This document shows positions 36,423 through 45,462 of a DNA stretch of 59,681 bases, one piece after another (position 1 is the stretch's first letter; every line of letters starts with the position of its first letter). The translations under genes and the position numbers were made by a program. This DNA comes from an uncultured Pseudomonadota bacterium (lineage in GTDB: Bacteria > Bdellovibrionota_B > Oligoflexia > Oligoflexales > CAIYRB01), in assembly GCA_903915625.1 (NCBI GenBank), contig CAIWTN010000031.1, forward strand, positions 1 to 59,681. The letters are read 5' to 3'. The notes beneath the pieces are model-generated. The model ran no database searches and was not told where the DNA came from. It saw only the letters and a list, made by a program, of their open reading frames with translations.

Positions 36423-36529
36423 CCTTGACTCCACTGAGACTAAAAACTGCCTTGGGCGCGCGATCGAGCCCTCAGCTTTTATTTTAGCTCAATTTGGTAT
36501 CAAAGGATCAACGATCGTCCTTTTTGGTA

Positions 36530-39500
36530 TCAAATCGACGTAGCGCCGGATATCGGTCGTTCAACTGGAGCGCTGGCCACCACAGGTTGGCCGGCGGTCG
36601 CTCCTGCTTTGTCATCTTTAAACGCTTTGCGTAGATGACCCGGCAGGTCTTTTTGCATATCGACTCCAACAACTTTAGAGACGCCTGGTTCTTGCATTGT
36701 AATGCCATAGAGGACATCCAACACTTCCATAGTCCGTCTGTTGTGGGTGATGACAATGAATTGGAACTGATCCGACAGCGCCTCTAGGACGCGGTTATAA
36801 CGTCCGACGTTTGCTTCATCGAGTGGGGCATCAACCTCATCGAGGAAACAATAAGGCGTCGGTTTGGTGCGCAACAGGGCAAATATAAGTGCCATTGCCG
36901 TCAGGGCTTTTTCACCACCGGAGAATAGGTTCATCGACTTCTGACTCTTGCCGGGAAGTCGACACATGATTTCGACCCCACCAATCATCGGGTTCTCTGG
37001 ATTGGTCAGTTCTAACTTGCCCTCGCCTGTTGGGAAGAGAATCGGGAATAGCTGGCCAAATTCAGTATTGATGCGGGCGAAGATCTCAAGGAATTTGCGC
37101 AGCGAGGTTTCTTCAATCTCCGTGATCGCCTCTTTTAGTAGGTCGATGCTGGATAGCACTTCATCGCGTTGCTTCGTGATGAAGTCGCGGCGTTCACTCT
37201 TTTCCTCAAATTCTTTAAGCGCCATCATATTAACGGCACCCATACTCTCAATTTTTGAGCGAAGTCGGGAGACAGAACGACTGCGACTCTCATGATTGAA
37301 GTCGGGATCGATCGTGAATTCGAACGTAGATAAATCCAGGTGATATTTTTCCTGAGCCTGCTCAGTGACTCCGGCCAATGCCATGCGTAGTCGTTCGAGA
37401 TGAACGTTCCTTTCGGCAAGGCCGCGTTGCAGGCCTGAGTGTACTTCGCGCAGGGTTCTGAGGCGGTTATCTATCACACGTGTTTCTTCGATCAGACCGG
37501 CATTCGCCTCGCGACGAACAGAAAATTCTTCTTGGAGTTGATCGCGGTCGCGGATGCATTGCTCGATAGCTGCTCTAGCTTGTTCCTCTTCCTGCCGCGC
37601 TACGGTGATATCTTGCTCAAGTCGGTGACGTTCGTCGTAGCGACGCGACAGCTTGTTTTGGAGCAATTCGAGTTGAGCTTTGGAGTTAAGGAAGCCATCG
37701 CGCAGAGCTTGGGCTCGTGCACCAGAACGTGCCAGTTCAAGTTTTTTGGACTCGTGCTGACGTCTTACTTCCTCTTTGCGTTCAAGTAGTGCCTCGGCAT
37801 CTTGCTCGATCGTATCGAGCTCAGTCTTGGCACTGGATAATTCACGATTTAGAGAGAAGCGGCTGGTGGTTAGAGCCTCTCTTTCCTCGGTGAGCTTTTG
37901 GATCTGTGCCTGGTTTTTCGCTAAAGCCTGATTGCTAGCCTGAATAAGTTCTTGCTTGCGGTCGTAGAGCTGTTGCACTGCCTGCAGTGCCGACATCACT
38001 TCTAGCACGCCGCGGTTTTGCTGCTGAAGCTTGGCGTCTATCTCAGCAACGATTTGCCGATCTTGGTTGATTTGATATTCAAGATGGTCGATTGTCGCTT
38101 GTGCGCGACCTAGGTCGCCCTCGTATTCCTTGAGTTTGGCAGCAAGTGCCTCAAGTTCCGTTTTGCGGCTAAGTAGTCCGGCAGCGCCTTTGCCGCCGAT
38201 GACAAATTCGTCTGCGTCAGAGAACGATACACCCTGTGCCGTAAAGACGATGACGCCACTGGGAAGATTTTCTAATTCTTCATCACCAACAACTAAAGCT
38301 GGCAGTAAATACAGGCGGTCGAGGATCCGAGTTAATCCAGCAAGTGACTCGGCTTTGCCCTCAAGACTCAGGTACCGACTCAGTGGTTCTGCACCGGTGG
38401 ACTCTGACCAGCGCTCCGCTGCCGCCTTATCTACTTCTTCGGCATGAGATAATACACATACCGGCAAGGTGCTGATGCTGTGTTTATTGGCGATACGGAC
38501 TAAGTCGTTAAATTTACCTAAATCAGGTACCACCAAACGTTCTGCCCAACGTTCCAGGGCTGAGGCAGCTTTCGGTGGCAGCTCTTGAGCCCCTGTGTCG
38601 AAGCGGATAAAGTCCGTCAGCAAGCCGGGCGTTAACCGGTCGAGTGTCGGTTCGTTTTGCCTAAGGGTCGCCAGAGTCCCGGTGACATCAGTAGTGCCAG
38701 CCTCGAGCTCGGCTAATGACGTGTAGCGTGCTTTAGCTGCGTGGTATTTTTCTTTTAATTGATCGCGCTGCTGATTCGCTTCCTTAGTTTGCAGGTAGCG
38801 CTGAGCGACTTGAGCTTCGCGGTCATGTTTTTCGCGGATCTCCAGATCAAGGCCAGCCTGAGTGGATCCAGCTCGTTCCTCGGCTCCACGCAAGTCTACT
38901 TCAACAGATTTGATTTCTTCGCTGAGCAGCGTCAGCCGCTCTTCTTCCTGGGCAGCTTCTTGTTGATGGCGCGTCAGGTCTTTGTCTAATTGCTCGCTGC
39001 GGAACTTGTTGCTTTCAATCAGGCGTTCGACGTTACGGATTTCGTCGGTATGTTCATCCATGCGGCTCTGGTAAACTTGAGCAGCTTCGTTGGCGCTTTC
39101 CACTTCGTATTCGAAATTTGCGATCGCCTCGTTGAGTTCTTGGGCACTGGTTTCGGCAGTGCTCACTTCGCTGCGGGATTTTTCTACTTGTCCCTCAAGG
39201 ACTTTGAGGTTGGCGTCGTCCTCGGCCAGTTCTTCAGCAATGGCATTCAACCGCTTGGTGCCGTATTCGATCCTTTCGCCTGCACTTTTCAGTGTCGACT
39301 CGCCGCTGGCAATCCGCTCACGAGAGATAGTGATTTTTTCTTGGAGTGCCTGTACTTCCGGGTCAGCTTCGTCGAGTAAGCCTTGAAGCTCAGTGTGACG
39401 CGATTCGAGATTGGCGACTTGGGCCAACGTCTCGGCTTCTTTCGCTATATCGGTTTCGTGCTGTTCTTTGATCGTACGTTGCTGATCACTGAAGTGATGA

Positions 39501-40216
39501 AAGTTATGAGCAAGGAGGCTGGTTTCTTCCTCCTTCAGTTTGTCGCTCTGCTCACTAAATTCTTTAGCTTTCTCTACTTGCGTCTCGAGCGTCTCTAGAT
39601 GTTTCTGGACTTCGGTGAGGATGTCGTCGATGCGCGATAGATTAAGGTTCGTTTGAACCAGCTTCTTTTCAGCTTCTTCTTTACGTTTCTTATAGACTGT
39701 TGTGCCTGCAGCCTCTTCGAGAATCTCGCGAACGTCCTCGGGTTTTGCATTCAAGATTCGGTCAACTTGACCTTGCTGAATCATCGAATAGCTGCGGCCA
39801 CCGAGTCCTGTTGTAGCGAAAAAGCCGATAATATCTTTCAGACGGCAGGACTTGCGGTTGATCATGTACTCACGCTGACCGTCTGCATAGAGGCGGCGCG
39901 TCAGAACTATTTCCGGTTCGTGACGATATTCAGGCGGGCAAATTGCATCGTCATCGGTATTGTCAAATACCAGCGATACTTCAGCCATGCCGAGGGATTT
40001 GCGGCGTTCAGAGCCCGCGAAGATAATATCTGTGGCTTTTTCACCGCGGAGGTTTTTGGCATTCTGCTCGCCCATCACCCAACGCACAGCGTCGATGACG
40101 TTACTCTTTCCAGAGCCGTTGGGACCAACGATGCCGGTGATACCCCGATCAAAATTAATCGTGATTTTATCAGCAAATGACTTGAATCCCGAGATGACGA
40201 TCTTCTTTAAATGCAT
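36530..40216 (-). CDS. smc: chromosome segregation protein SMC
   Basis: 1228 residues. The head N-terminus has Walker A GPNGSGKSNVIDAVRW, long coiled coils flank a hinge at ~520-660, and the C-terminal head has signature LFSGGEKALTAMALIF and Walker B YCFLDEVDAPLDE. It condenses and resolves the replicated chromosome with ScpA and ScpB, which are not in the window. It starts 8 bp after the stop of the upstream lipoprotein gene, so is probably read from the same message. Confidence 0.96.
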   Translation of the reverse strand: MHLKKIVISGFKSFADKITINFDRGITGIVGPNGSGKSNVIDAVRWVMGEQNAKNLRGEKATDIIFAGSERRKSLGMAEVSLVFDNTDDDAICPPEYRHEPEIVLTRRLYADGQREYMINRKSCRLKDIIGFFATTGLGGRSYSMIQQGQVDRILNAKPEDVREILEEAAGTTVYKKRKEEAEKKLVQTNLNLSRIDDILTEVQKHLETLETQVEKAKEFSEQSDKLKEEETSLLAHNFHHFSDQQRTIKEQHETDIAKEAETLAQVANLESRHTELQGLLDEADPEVQALQEKITISRERIASGESTLKSAGERIEYGTKRLNAIAEELAEDDANLKVLEGQVEKSRSEVSTAETSAQELNEAIANFEYEVESANEAAQVYQSRMDEHTDEIRNVERLIESNKFRSEQLDKDLTRHQQEAAQEEERLTLLSEEIKSVEVDLRGAEERAGSTQAGLDLEIREKHDREAQVAQRYLQTKEANQQRDQLKEKYHAAKARYTSLAELEAGTTDVTGTLATLRQNEPTLDRLTPGLLTDFIRFDTGAQELPPKAASALERWAERLVVPDLGKFNDLVRIANKHSISTLPVCVLSHAEEVDKAAAERWSESTGAEPLSRYLSLEGKAESLAGLTRILDRLYLLPALVVGDEELENLPSGVIVFTAQGVSFSDADEFVIGGKGAAGLLSRKTELEALAAKLKEYEGDLGRAQATIDHLEYQINQDRQIVAEIDAKLQQQNRGVLEVMSALQAVQQLYDRKQELIQASNQALAKNQAQIQKLTEEREALTTSRFSLNRELSSAKTELDTIEQDAEALLERKEEVRRQHESKKLELARSGARAQALRDGFLNSKAQLELLQNKLSRRYDERHRLEQDITVARQEEEQARAAIEQCIRDRDQLQEEFSVRREANAGLIEETRVIDNRLRTLREVHSGLQRGLAERNVHLERLRMALAGVTEQAQEKYHLDLSTFEFTIDPDFNHESRSRSVSRLRSKIESMGAVNMMALKEFEEKSERRDFITKQRDEVLSSIDLLKEAITEIEETSLRKFLEIFARINTEFGQLFPILFPTGEGKLELTNPENPMIGGVEIMCRLPGKSQKSMNLFSGGEKALTAMALIFALLRTKPTPYCFLDEVDAPLDEANVGRYNRVLEALSDQFQFIVITHNRRTMEVLDVLYGITMQEPGVSKVVGVDMQKDLPGHLRKAFKDDKAGATAGQPVVASAPVERPISGATSI

Positions 40217-40224
40217 GGCCTTAC

Positions 40225-41739
40225 TTACCTGACTTGATTGATAATATTGATCGCTACGCCGGGCACGACATCAAAGAAAATGATTTGATTGCCGTAAAAC
40301 GAGCAGGAAGCGCCCCGGCCCGCTTCATTGACTGCCACCTGATAATACGTGCGAATGTCGTTAGCTGGCGATAGCTGTCCGCTGAGTTGAGAGTACCAGT
40401 TCGGGTCGTCTACTAAACTGGCGCCGATCCAGTAGGAGCCGGTGGCGTCACTGCGCACCCAGTTGACGAGGTCGCGGAAGTTGTTAACGACTACAGTTTT
40501 TTGATTGTCGATCATGACTACGCGGAAGTCGCCGGGATAAGACAGCTTATTTGCCTGCGGCCCCTTGAACCCGTATACCCGTTCAAAGCTAAATTCTTGC
40601 GAGGTTGGGTTGAACGTATAGCTGTTGGTCGAGGTATCTAACTTCGGCCGCAGCTCGCCATTGATCCTTACCCGGAGTATTTGATTAGCGTTTGGGCTAC
40701 TATTTGGTGCACCGCGTTGAGAAAGATAAAAAACATCCGCGTCTTCAGGGTCAGGTCGCGCGGCATAAAAATTAGTGCGGTAGTATTTGTAAGATGGGTT
40801 GTTGAAGTAGGTGCTCTCATCTGGAGCGCCGCTATAGTCCTTTAAGCGGAAGTAGGACCAACGCAACTCACCCTGAGATACAGCATCATTGTATTCTCTA
40901 AAGGGGAAATCACAGGTTGGTGTGGTCGCTGAGACCGTGCAGTTTGGCGCATTCTTTTCCTCTGCAGCTATGTCGTAGACAAAAAATTGATACGATTGGC
41001 GTTGACCAAGGTCTGCCCACGCGCGCCGCGTCTGCTCGAACTGATCGGGTATTTCATTGGGCTCAGAGCCTGTTTGGATGCCTATTTTGTTATAGGCACT
41101 GGCGTCTACTAGCTCTATATCGCCGATGTTTGGTTTATCTGGTTGATCGGGAAATCCTAGCAACAAGTTGCGTTTTGAATCGAGATAGACTGCGCGGAAC
41201 GGTCTTGTGAATTGCCTAACCTTATACAACTGCGACTGGCTGAGATCGCTGCCAAATTTGCCGATGTACAAAGTGCCATTAGAGCAGGTTATTGAGAAAT
41301 ATGCGTAGTTCTTCCTCATGGCGGAAGCAATTGGGCTACATTCGACCGTCAAGTCAGCCTTGAGAGAGGGATTCGCAGGGTCGTTTAAGTCGAAGAGGAA
41401 TACGTGGGGTTTGCTGTTGCCAGCTTCGGCTCCGTAATCGACAGTTGCGATCATGGTCGTGCCGACGACGTTTAGTGAGCGACCCATGCGTGGGACTTCG
41501 ATAGAACGCAGCTTTTCACCGGCATCGTTCATTACCAGAATCGAACCAGTGTTGTACTTACGATCAAAATCCGCATTTAGCGTGTAGAAGTATTTACCGT
41601 CTTCACTATTCGCAATGTCGACCGGACTAGCTAGGTTTGTGCCCAGTGGTGGAAAGTTTTCTTTGTGGCGACAGGCAGTCACAGAGATGATACTTGCCGT
41701 CAGCAAGACAGATAACAGTGTGTTCGAGCTTCTTGTCAT
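40225..41739 (-). CDS. putative beta-propeller lipoprotein
   Basis: 504 residues from the ATG at 41739 (a TTG lies just upstream). A signal peptide ends at VTAC, a lipobox. The mature sequence has repeats of the type NSEDGKYFYTLNAD, VVGTTMIATVDYG and KRNLLLGF, as in beta-propeller or YncE-like proteins, though I cannot name the family. It sits directly upstream of smc, with no obvious link to chromosome biology. Confidence 0.6.
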   Translation of the reverse strand: MTRSSNTLLSVLLTASIISVTACRHKENFPPLGTNLASPVDIANSEDGKYFYTLNADFDRKYNTGSILVMNDAGEKLRSIEVPRMGRSLNVVGTTMIATVDYGAEAGNSKPHVFLFDLNDPANPSLKADLTVECSPIASAMRKNYAYFSITCSNGTLYIGKFGSDLSQSQLYKVRQFTRPFRAVYLDSKRNLLLGFPDQPDKPNIGDIELVDASAYNKIGIQTGSEPNEIPDQFEQTRRAWADLGQRQSYQFFVYDIAAEEKNAPNCTVSATTPTCDFPFREYNDAVSQGELRWSYFRLKDYSGAPDESTYFNNPSYKYYRTNFYAARPDPEDADVFYLSQRGAPNSSPNANQILRVRINGELRPKLDTSTNSYTFNPTSQEFSFERVYGFKGPQANKLSYPGDFRVVMIDNQKTVVVNNFRDLVNWVRSDATGSYWIGASLVDDPNWYSQLSGQLSPANDIRTYYQVAVNEAGRGASCSFYGNQIIFFDVVPGVAINIINQVR

Positions 41740-41930
41740 CAATGTCAGTTTTCTTAGGTTGCGAATGTTGTGGCAAATGATAATCGAAGCTTACAATGTC
41801 ACGTTCGGACACCGTCGGTAAATGCTAAAAACACCTTGTTAGCGTTGAGTCTGGTCCGGTATTAACTTGCAGTCCCCAGCGCATGACTGCTGCCGCAGGC
41901 CCAGCGCAAGCTAAGAAAGGTACGAAACGC

Positions 41931-42431
41931 ATGGCGTCGTTAAATCGCGTGGTTATCCTCGGAAATCTGGGCCAAGACCCAGAAATTCGCTACACCCAGA
42001 ACCAAATGGCCGTCTGTACACTACGTGTGGCAACCACGGATTACCGCACCAGCCCCGAAGGGCAACGGCAGGAATTCACGGAATGGCATCGGATTGTAGT
42101 TTGGGGCCGCCAGGCTGAGAACTGCTCCAAGTATCTGGCCAAGGGCCGCAGTGTGATGGTCGAAGGTCGTTTGTCCACTCGCGCCTGGGAAGACAAGCAG
42201 GGGCAAAAAAGATACACGACTGAAATTGTTGCACAAAATGTGCAATTCGTCGGTGGTGGCGCGCAGCGTTCCGAACAGCGTCCCGGTGCAGCGCCTTCGG
42301 CTGGCGGTGCCGGCATGGGCGGCGGTATGGGCGGCGGTATGGGCGGCGGTTACGACATGGACATGGGTCTGGGTGACCATGGTGGTATGGGCGGACCCGA
42401 AACGCCGAATCTGGACGACATTCCATTTTGA
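41931..42431 (+). CDS. ssb: single-stranded DNA-binding protein
   Basis: 166 residues from the ATG at 41931; an ATG at 41883 gives an implausible 16-residue leader. The OB fold fills ~1-110 with [30 protein letters not shown] and [14 protein letters not shown] Gly/Met-rich linker holds three GGGM copies (a 12-bp repeat at 42315-42350), and the acidic tip NLDDIPF recruits repair proteins. Confidence 0.95.
   Translation: MASLNRVVILGNLGQDPEIRYTQNQMAVCTLRVATTDYRTSPEGQRQEFTEWHRIVVWGRQAENCSKYLAKGRSVMVEGRLSTRAWEDKQGQKRYTTEIVAQNVQFVGGGAQRSEQRPGAAPSAGGAGMGGGMGGGMGGGYDMDMGLGDHGGMGGPETPNLDDIPF
42315..42350 (+). repeat. 3 x 12-bp tandem repeat in ssb linker
   Basis: Three identical copies of ATGGGCGGCGGT encode the MGGG linker of SSB. 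The copies are in frame, and length change would keep the frame. Confidence 0.9.
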
Positions 42432-42452
42432 TATCAGTTTGATAGTAGTAGG

Positions 42453-42525
42453 TACGCTGCTCTTAGCAGCGTAGGTGGATCCCCGGCGGCAGCGCTTTTG
42501 CGCCGCCCGGAGGATCTGACCTCAT
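42453..42525 (+). terminator. hairpins between convergent ssb and outer-membrane protein genes
   Basis: The first is a perfect 9-bp stem (42453-42461 with 42465-42473, loop CTT). A second GC-rich imperfect hairpin around 42478-42525 has a TTTT loop. There is no strong T-tract, so termination may be factor-assisted or act in both directions. Confidence 0.5.
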
Positions 42526-42540
42526 GATGATCCGCCTAGC

Positions 42541-43416
42541 TTAAAAACGCACCCCTAACCCACCAAACAGGGTGAGATAGGTGTCAAAGGTCTGCGGCGT
42601 TCCGATTAGGGTGTAGTTATCGAGTGAAGCCAGCAGTTCAAACCGCTTCATAAAATGGAAGCGTTGACCAACTGACAAGTGCGTCACGATATTGTTTTGG
42701 GATAATGGCTGAGGTCTGCCGGCGATCCCAACCAGGCTCTCATCAGTGGTGCCTGGATTAGTGTCTGTACTACATCCATTAGGTTTCGCTGCCTCAGCCT
42801 TGGTACAAAAGAGGCCTCCCCGCTGCCGGGTGCCATTTAAGAAATCGGTCTGTTCAGGGTAATACTTGGATATAGCTAGGCCGCCACCGAAGCTGACAAA
42901 GAAGTCGAAGTAAGTGGTGAAAGATAGAAATACCAGCTGCTTGCCGTAAATTGGATTCCAAACAAAATTGCCCACACCCATGTACTGAATTTCGCGAATC
43001 GGCACGTACGCTGGGCCTAAGTTGGCATCGCCCTGGCTATCTTGAGAAAGATTAGCTGAGCTCCCACATTGGCTACTAATCGCGAAGTTGGGGTCGTTAT
43101 AAAAGGTCTCGATACAGGCACGCTCAGCTTTGTCGGAGTTTAGAGCAAAAATGCCCTCAAGATTAAAACCCCAATTTTCCGACCAATAGTAGGTCAAGCC
43201 ACCATTGAGCAAAAATGTCTGGATATAAGATCCGTTTAGTACCGTCCCAAATTTACCATCGAGCTCGACGGCAGACTTTTTGGGAAAAAGCTTGTCTTTG
43301 ACGACATCGGAGCCTTCTACAGCCTTTTCATAGGCAAATGCAGACGGGCTCCCAATCGGCGCCAGCACTAGGCTGGCAAGTGCAAAAAGGGAGTTGGTAA
43401 GATAGTGCAAGCGCAC
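42541..43416 (-). CDS. outer-membrane beta-barrel protein
   Basis: 291 residues from the GTG at 43416 (AAGGAAG 6 nt upstream); the upstream ATG at 43476 would put 20 residues before the signal peptide. A signal peptide ends at SAFA. The mature part is an amphipathic barrel of ~8-12 strands ending in LFGGLGVRF, with the C-terminal Phe needed for BAM recognition. Two Cys pairs (RACIE/SSQCG; LFCTK/NGCST) may form disulfides. It resembles the outer-membrane barrel proteins of myxobacteria and relatives (TIGR04565-like). Confidence 0.75.
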   Translation of the reverse strand: MRLHYLTNSLFALASLVLAPIGSPSAFAYEKAVEGSDVVKDKLFPKKSAVELDGKFGTVLNGSYIQTFLLNGGLTYYWSENWGFNLEGIFALNSDKAERACIETFYNDPNFAISSQCGSSANLSQDSQGDANLGPAYVPIREIQYMGVGNFVWNPIYGKQLVFLSFTTYFDFFVSFGGGLAISKYYPEQTDFLNGTRQRGGLFCTKAEAAKPNGCSTDTNPGTTDESLVGIAGRPQPLSQNNIVTHLSVGQRFHFMKRFELLASLDNYTLIGTPQTFDTYLTLFGGLGVRF

Positions 43417-43485
43417 GTAGGGCTTCCTTTCCCAAGGAATGGCCAGGATTGGCAAGGCCTCTCGGAGTTTTAGCAATCGCTTTAA

Positions 43486-43491
43486 ATTATA
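43486..43491 (-). promoter_or_regulatory. -10 element (TATAAT) for the outer-membrane protein gene
   Basis: A perfect TATAAT on the minus strand, about 70 bp ahead of the GTG at 43416. The -35 region is weak, so promoter strength is uncertain. Confidence 0.45.
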
Positions 43492-43543
43492 ACACGTTGG
43501 GTGTTTAGAGCGGAAAAACTGGTAGGTTTATAACGCGCTTAAG

Positions 43544-43585
43544 TTGGGCGGCGCCTTTGGTGCACCGCCCAAATATTATTTTTTT
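43544..43585 (+). terminator. orphan plus-strand terminator-like hairpin
   Basis: An 8-bp GC-rich outer stem (43544-43551 with 43565-43572) with a partly paired inner region, followed on the plus strand by ATATTATTTTTTT. Both neighbouring genes are on the minus strand, so the T-tract faces the wrong way for them. See finding. Confidence 0.55.
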
Positions 43586-43637
43586 ATCCAATAAATTCAA
43601 TGACTTCGGTTCTCTGGGGCGTCGGTGATCCGTCAGC

Positions 43638-45422
43638 TCAGGTTTTGGCCATAGCGACAAAGATTGCCTCGATCCGTTCGGCTCTTTGGCGACACTTAGC
43701 TTTAAGCTGGTCCAGTTTCGGCCCGCTTTGGCCTTTAGCGTCGGGGTCTTTAACGGACACATAGAACTTGATCTTGGGCTCGGTGCCCGATGGTCGGACG
43801 CTAACCTTGGTGCCATCGATGAGTTCAAACTGCAGCACATTTGATTTAGGGAAAGGCAAGTCCTCAGCCTTTGTGAAGCCCATTCCTGATGCCGCTAAAA
43901 TCTGTGAAGTATCAAAATCACGCAGCAGCTTTACGGCTATACCATCGATGACGCGCGGGGGATCAGCGCGCAATCGGGTCATCATAGAAGCGATCTGATC
44001 GGCGCCGTCTTTGCCCGGTAAGGTCAAGTCGGCCAGAGTCTCATGATATACTCCATGTTTTTGGAACATTTGATCTAGCGCATCGAGTACGGTTTGGCCC
44101 TTAGATTTGTAATAGGCCACCATCTCTGCCGCCAGGCAGCATGAAATTACAGCGTCTTTGTCGCGAACGAAGGAGTCGGCCAGAAAGCCGTAGCTCTCTT
44201 CGCCACCGCAGACAAATTTCCGGTACGGCTTCCTAGCGCCAGTCTCGTATTCTTCTATACGTTGGCAGATCCATTTGAATCCTGTGAGCGTCTCATCACA
44301 ACTGGCGCCGAATTCCTTCGCTAAATCAGCCTGCAGGTCAGTAGTGACTACGGTTTTTATCACTAGAGGGTTGGCAGGTAGACGCCCCAATTCCTTTTGT
44401 GAGCTGAGTACGTAGTGATTGAGGAGGGCGCCTATCTGATTGCCATTCGGGCGCACATACTCACCATTTACCAGGATTTCCATGCCGATACGGTCACAGT
44501 CGGGATCCGTCGCCAGCACCAAATCGGCTCCAAGTTTCTTCCCGAGGGCGCGAGCCATGTCCATAGCAGCAGGATTCTCGGGATTTGGGGACGCCACGGT
44601 CGGAAAGTTTCCATCCGGCTTATCCTGTTCGGGGACTACGGTAACGTCCTTAAACCCATAGCGATTTAGCATTTCGACGACGGGGTAGCGACCGGCTCCG
44701 TGCAGGGGGGAGTAGACAATTTTAAAGCCTTCGCGACCTTCTGGCCGAAGGGATAGAGCTAAAACCTTGGCGAAGTAGGCTTCGTCCAGTTCCGCGCCGA
44801 TTTCTCGGACGAGGCCCTTTGCCAAAGCCTGGTCATAAGGAAGTATTTTTATATCGCTGTAGTTCTTGATGGCGCTGTAGCGTTCGATAATGGCCTTGTC
44901 GTGCGGTGGCACTAATTGGCCGCCATTCTGCCAGTAGACTTTGTAGCCGTTGTAGTCCGGTGGATTATGACTGGCAGTAACGCAAACACCAGCGTGGCAG
45001 CCGAAATGACGAGTCATAAATGACAACATAGGCACAGGCCGCAGTTCGCGGGTGATCAGAGCCTCTATGCCATAAGCCGACATGACCTCAGCCGTGGCTT
45101 TGGCGAAGTCACGCGAAAAACGGCGGGAATCATGCGAGATAGCGATCTTAAGTTGCTCGCCAGGAAATACCTTTTGCATGTGAGTCGCTAGTGCAGCACT
45201 AGCTTTACGCACGTTATAGATATTCATCCTGGCAGTGCCTGCTCCGAGGATGCCCCTCATACCACCGGTGCCGAACTCCAAGTCACGATAAAAACGGTCG
45301 GTTAGATCTTTTTGCTGATTGCTGGCGATTAATCCGGCTACCTCAGATCTTGTCGATGCATCGAAAACATCGGCAGTGGCCCAGTAGTTAGCGCGCTCTA
45401 GAATCGTGGCATCGATAGTCAT
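43638..45422 (-). CDS. pgcA: phosphoglucomutase/phosphomannomutase (PgcA type)
   Basis: 594 residues from the ATG at 45422 (GAGGA 7 nt upstream). The alpha-D-phosphohexomutase blocks are intact: phospho-Ser loop TASHNPPDYNGYK, Mg-binding DPDCDRIG, sugar-binding GGEESYGF and phosphate-binding RPSGTEPKIKF. It interconverts glucose-1- and glucose-6-phosphate for envelope or storage polysaccharides. Length and the long C-terminal part fit the PgcA/PGM2 branch. It follows the aldehyde-dehydrogenase-like gene by 40 bp. Confidence 0.88.
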   Translation of the reverse strand: MTIDATILERANYWATADVFDASTRSEVAGLIASNQQKDLTDRFYRDLEFGTGGMRGILGAGTARMNIYNVRKASAALATHMQKVFPGEQLKIAISHDSRRFSRDFAKATAEVMSAYGIEALITRELRPVPMLSFMTRHFGCHAGVCVTASHNPPDYNGYKVYWQNGGQLVPPHDKAIIERYSAIKNYSDIKILPYDQALAKGLVREIGAELDEAYFAKVLALSLRPEGREGFKIVYSPLHGAGRYPVVEMLNRYGFKDVTVVPEQDKPDGNFPTVASPNPENPAAMDMARALGKKLGADLVLATDPDCDRIGMEILVNGEYVRPNGNQIGALLNHYVLSSQKELGRLPANPLVIKTVVTTDLQADLAKEFGASCDETLTGFKWICQRIEEYETGARKPYRKFVCGGEESYGFLADSFVRDKDAVISCCLAAEMVAYYKSKGQTVLDALDQMFQKHGVYHETLADLTLPGKDGADQIASMMTRLRADPPRVIDGIAVKLLRDFDTSQILAASGMGFTKAEDLPFPKSNVLQFELIDGTKVSVRPSGTEPKIKFYVSVKDPDAKGQSGPKLDQLKAKCRQRAERIEAIFVAMAKT

Positions 45423-45462
45423 TGGCAAGTCCTCAGGTTGTAACGAGACTGCCAAAAGTTAA

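Noticed and set aside
36480..36536. Two TTTGGTATCAAA copies flanking a GATCGT palindrome after smc
   Set aside because: The direct repeats are only 12 bp and no factor or element is known for them; a terminator-like stem there is imperfect and lacks T residues.
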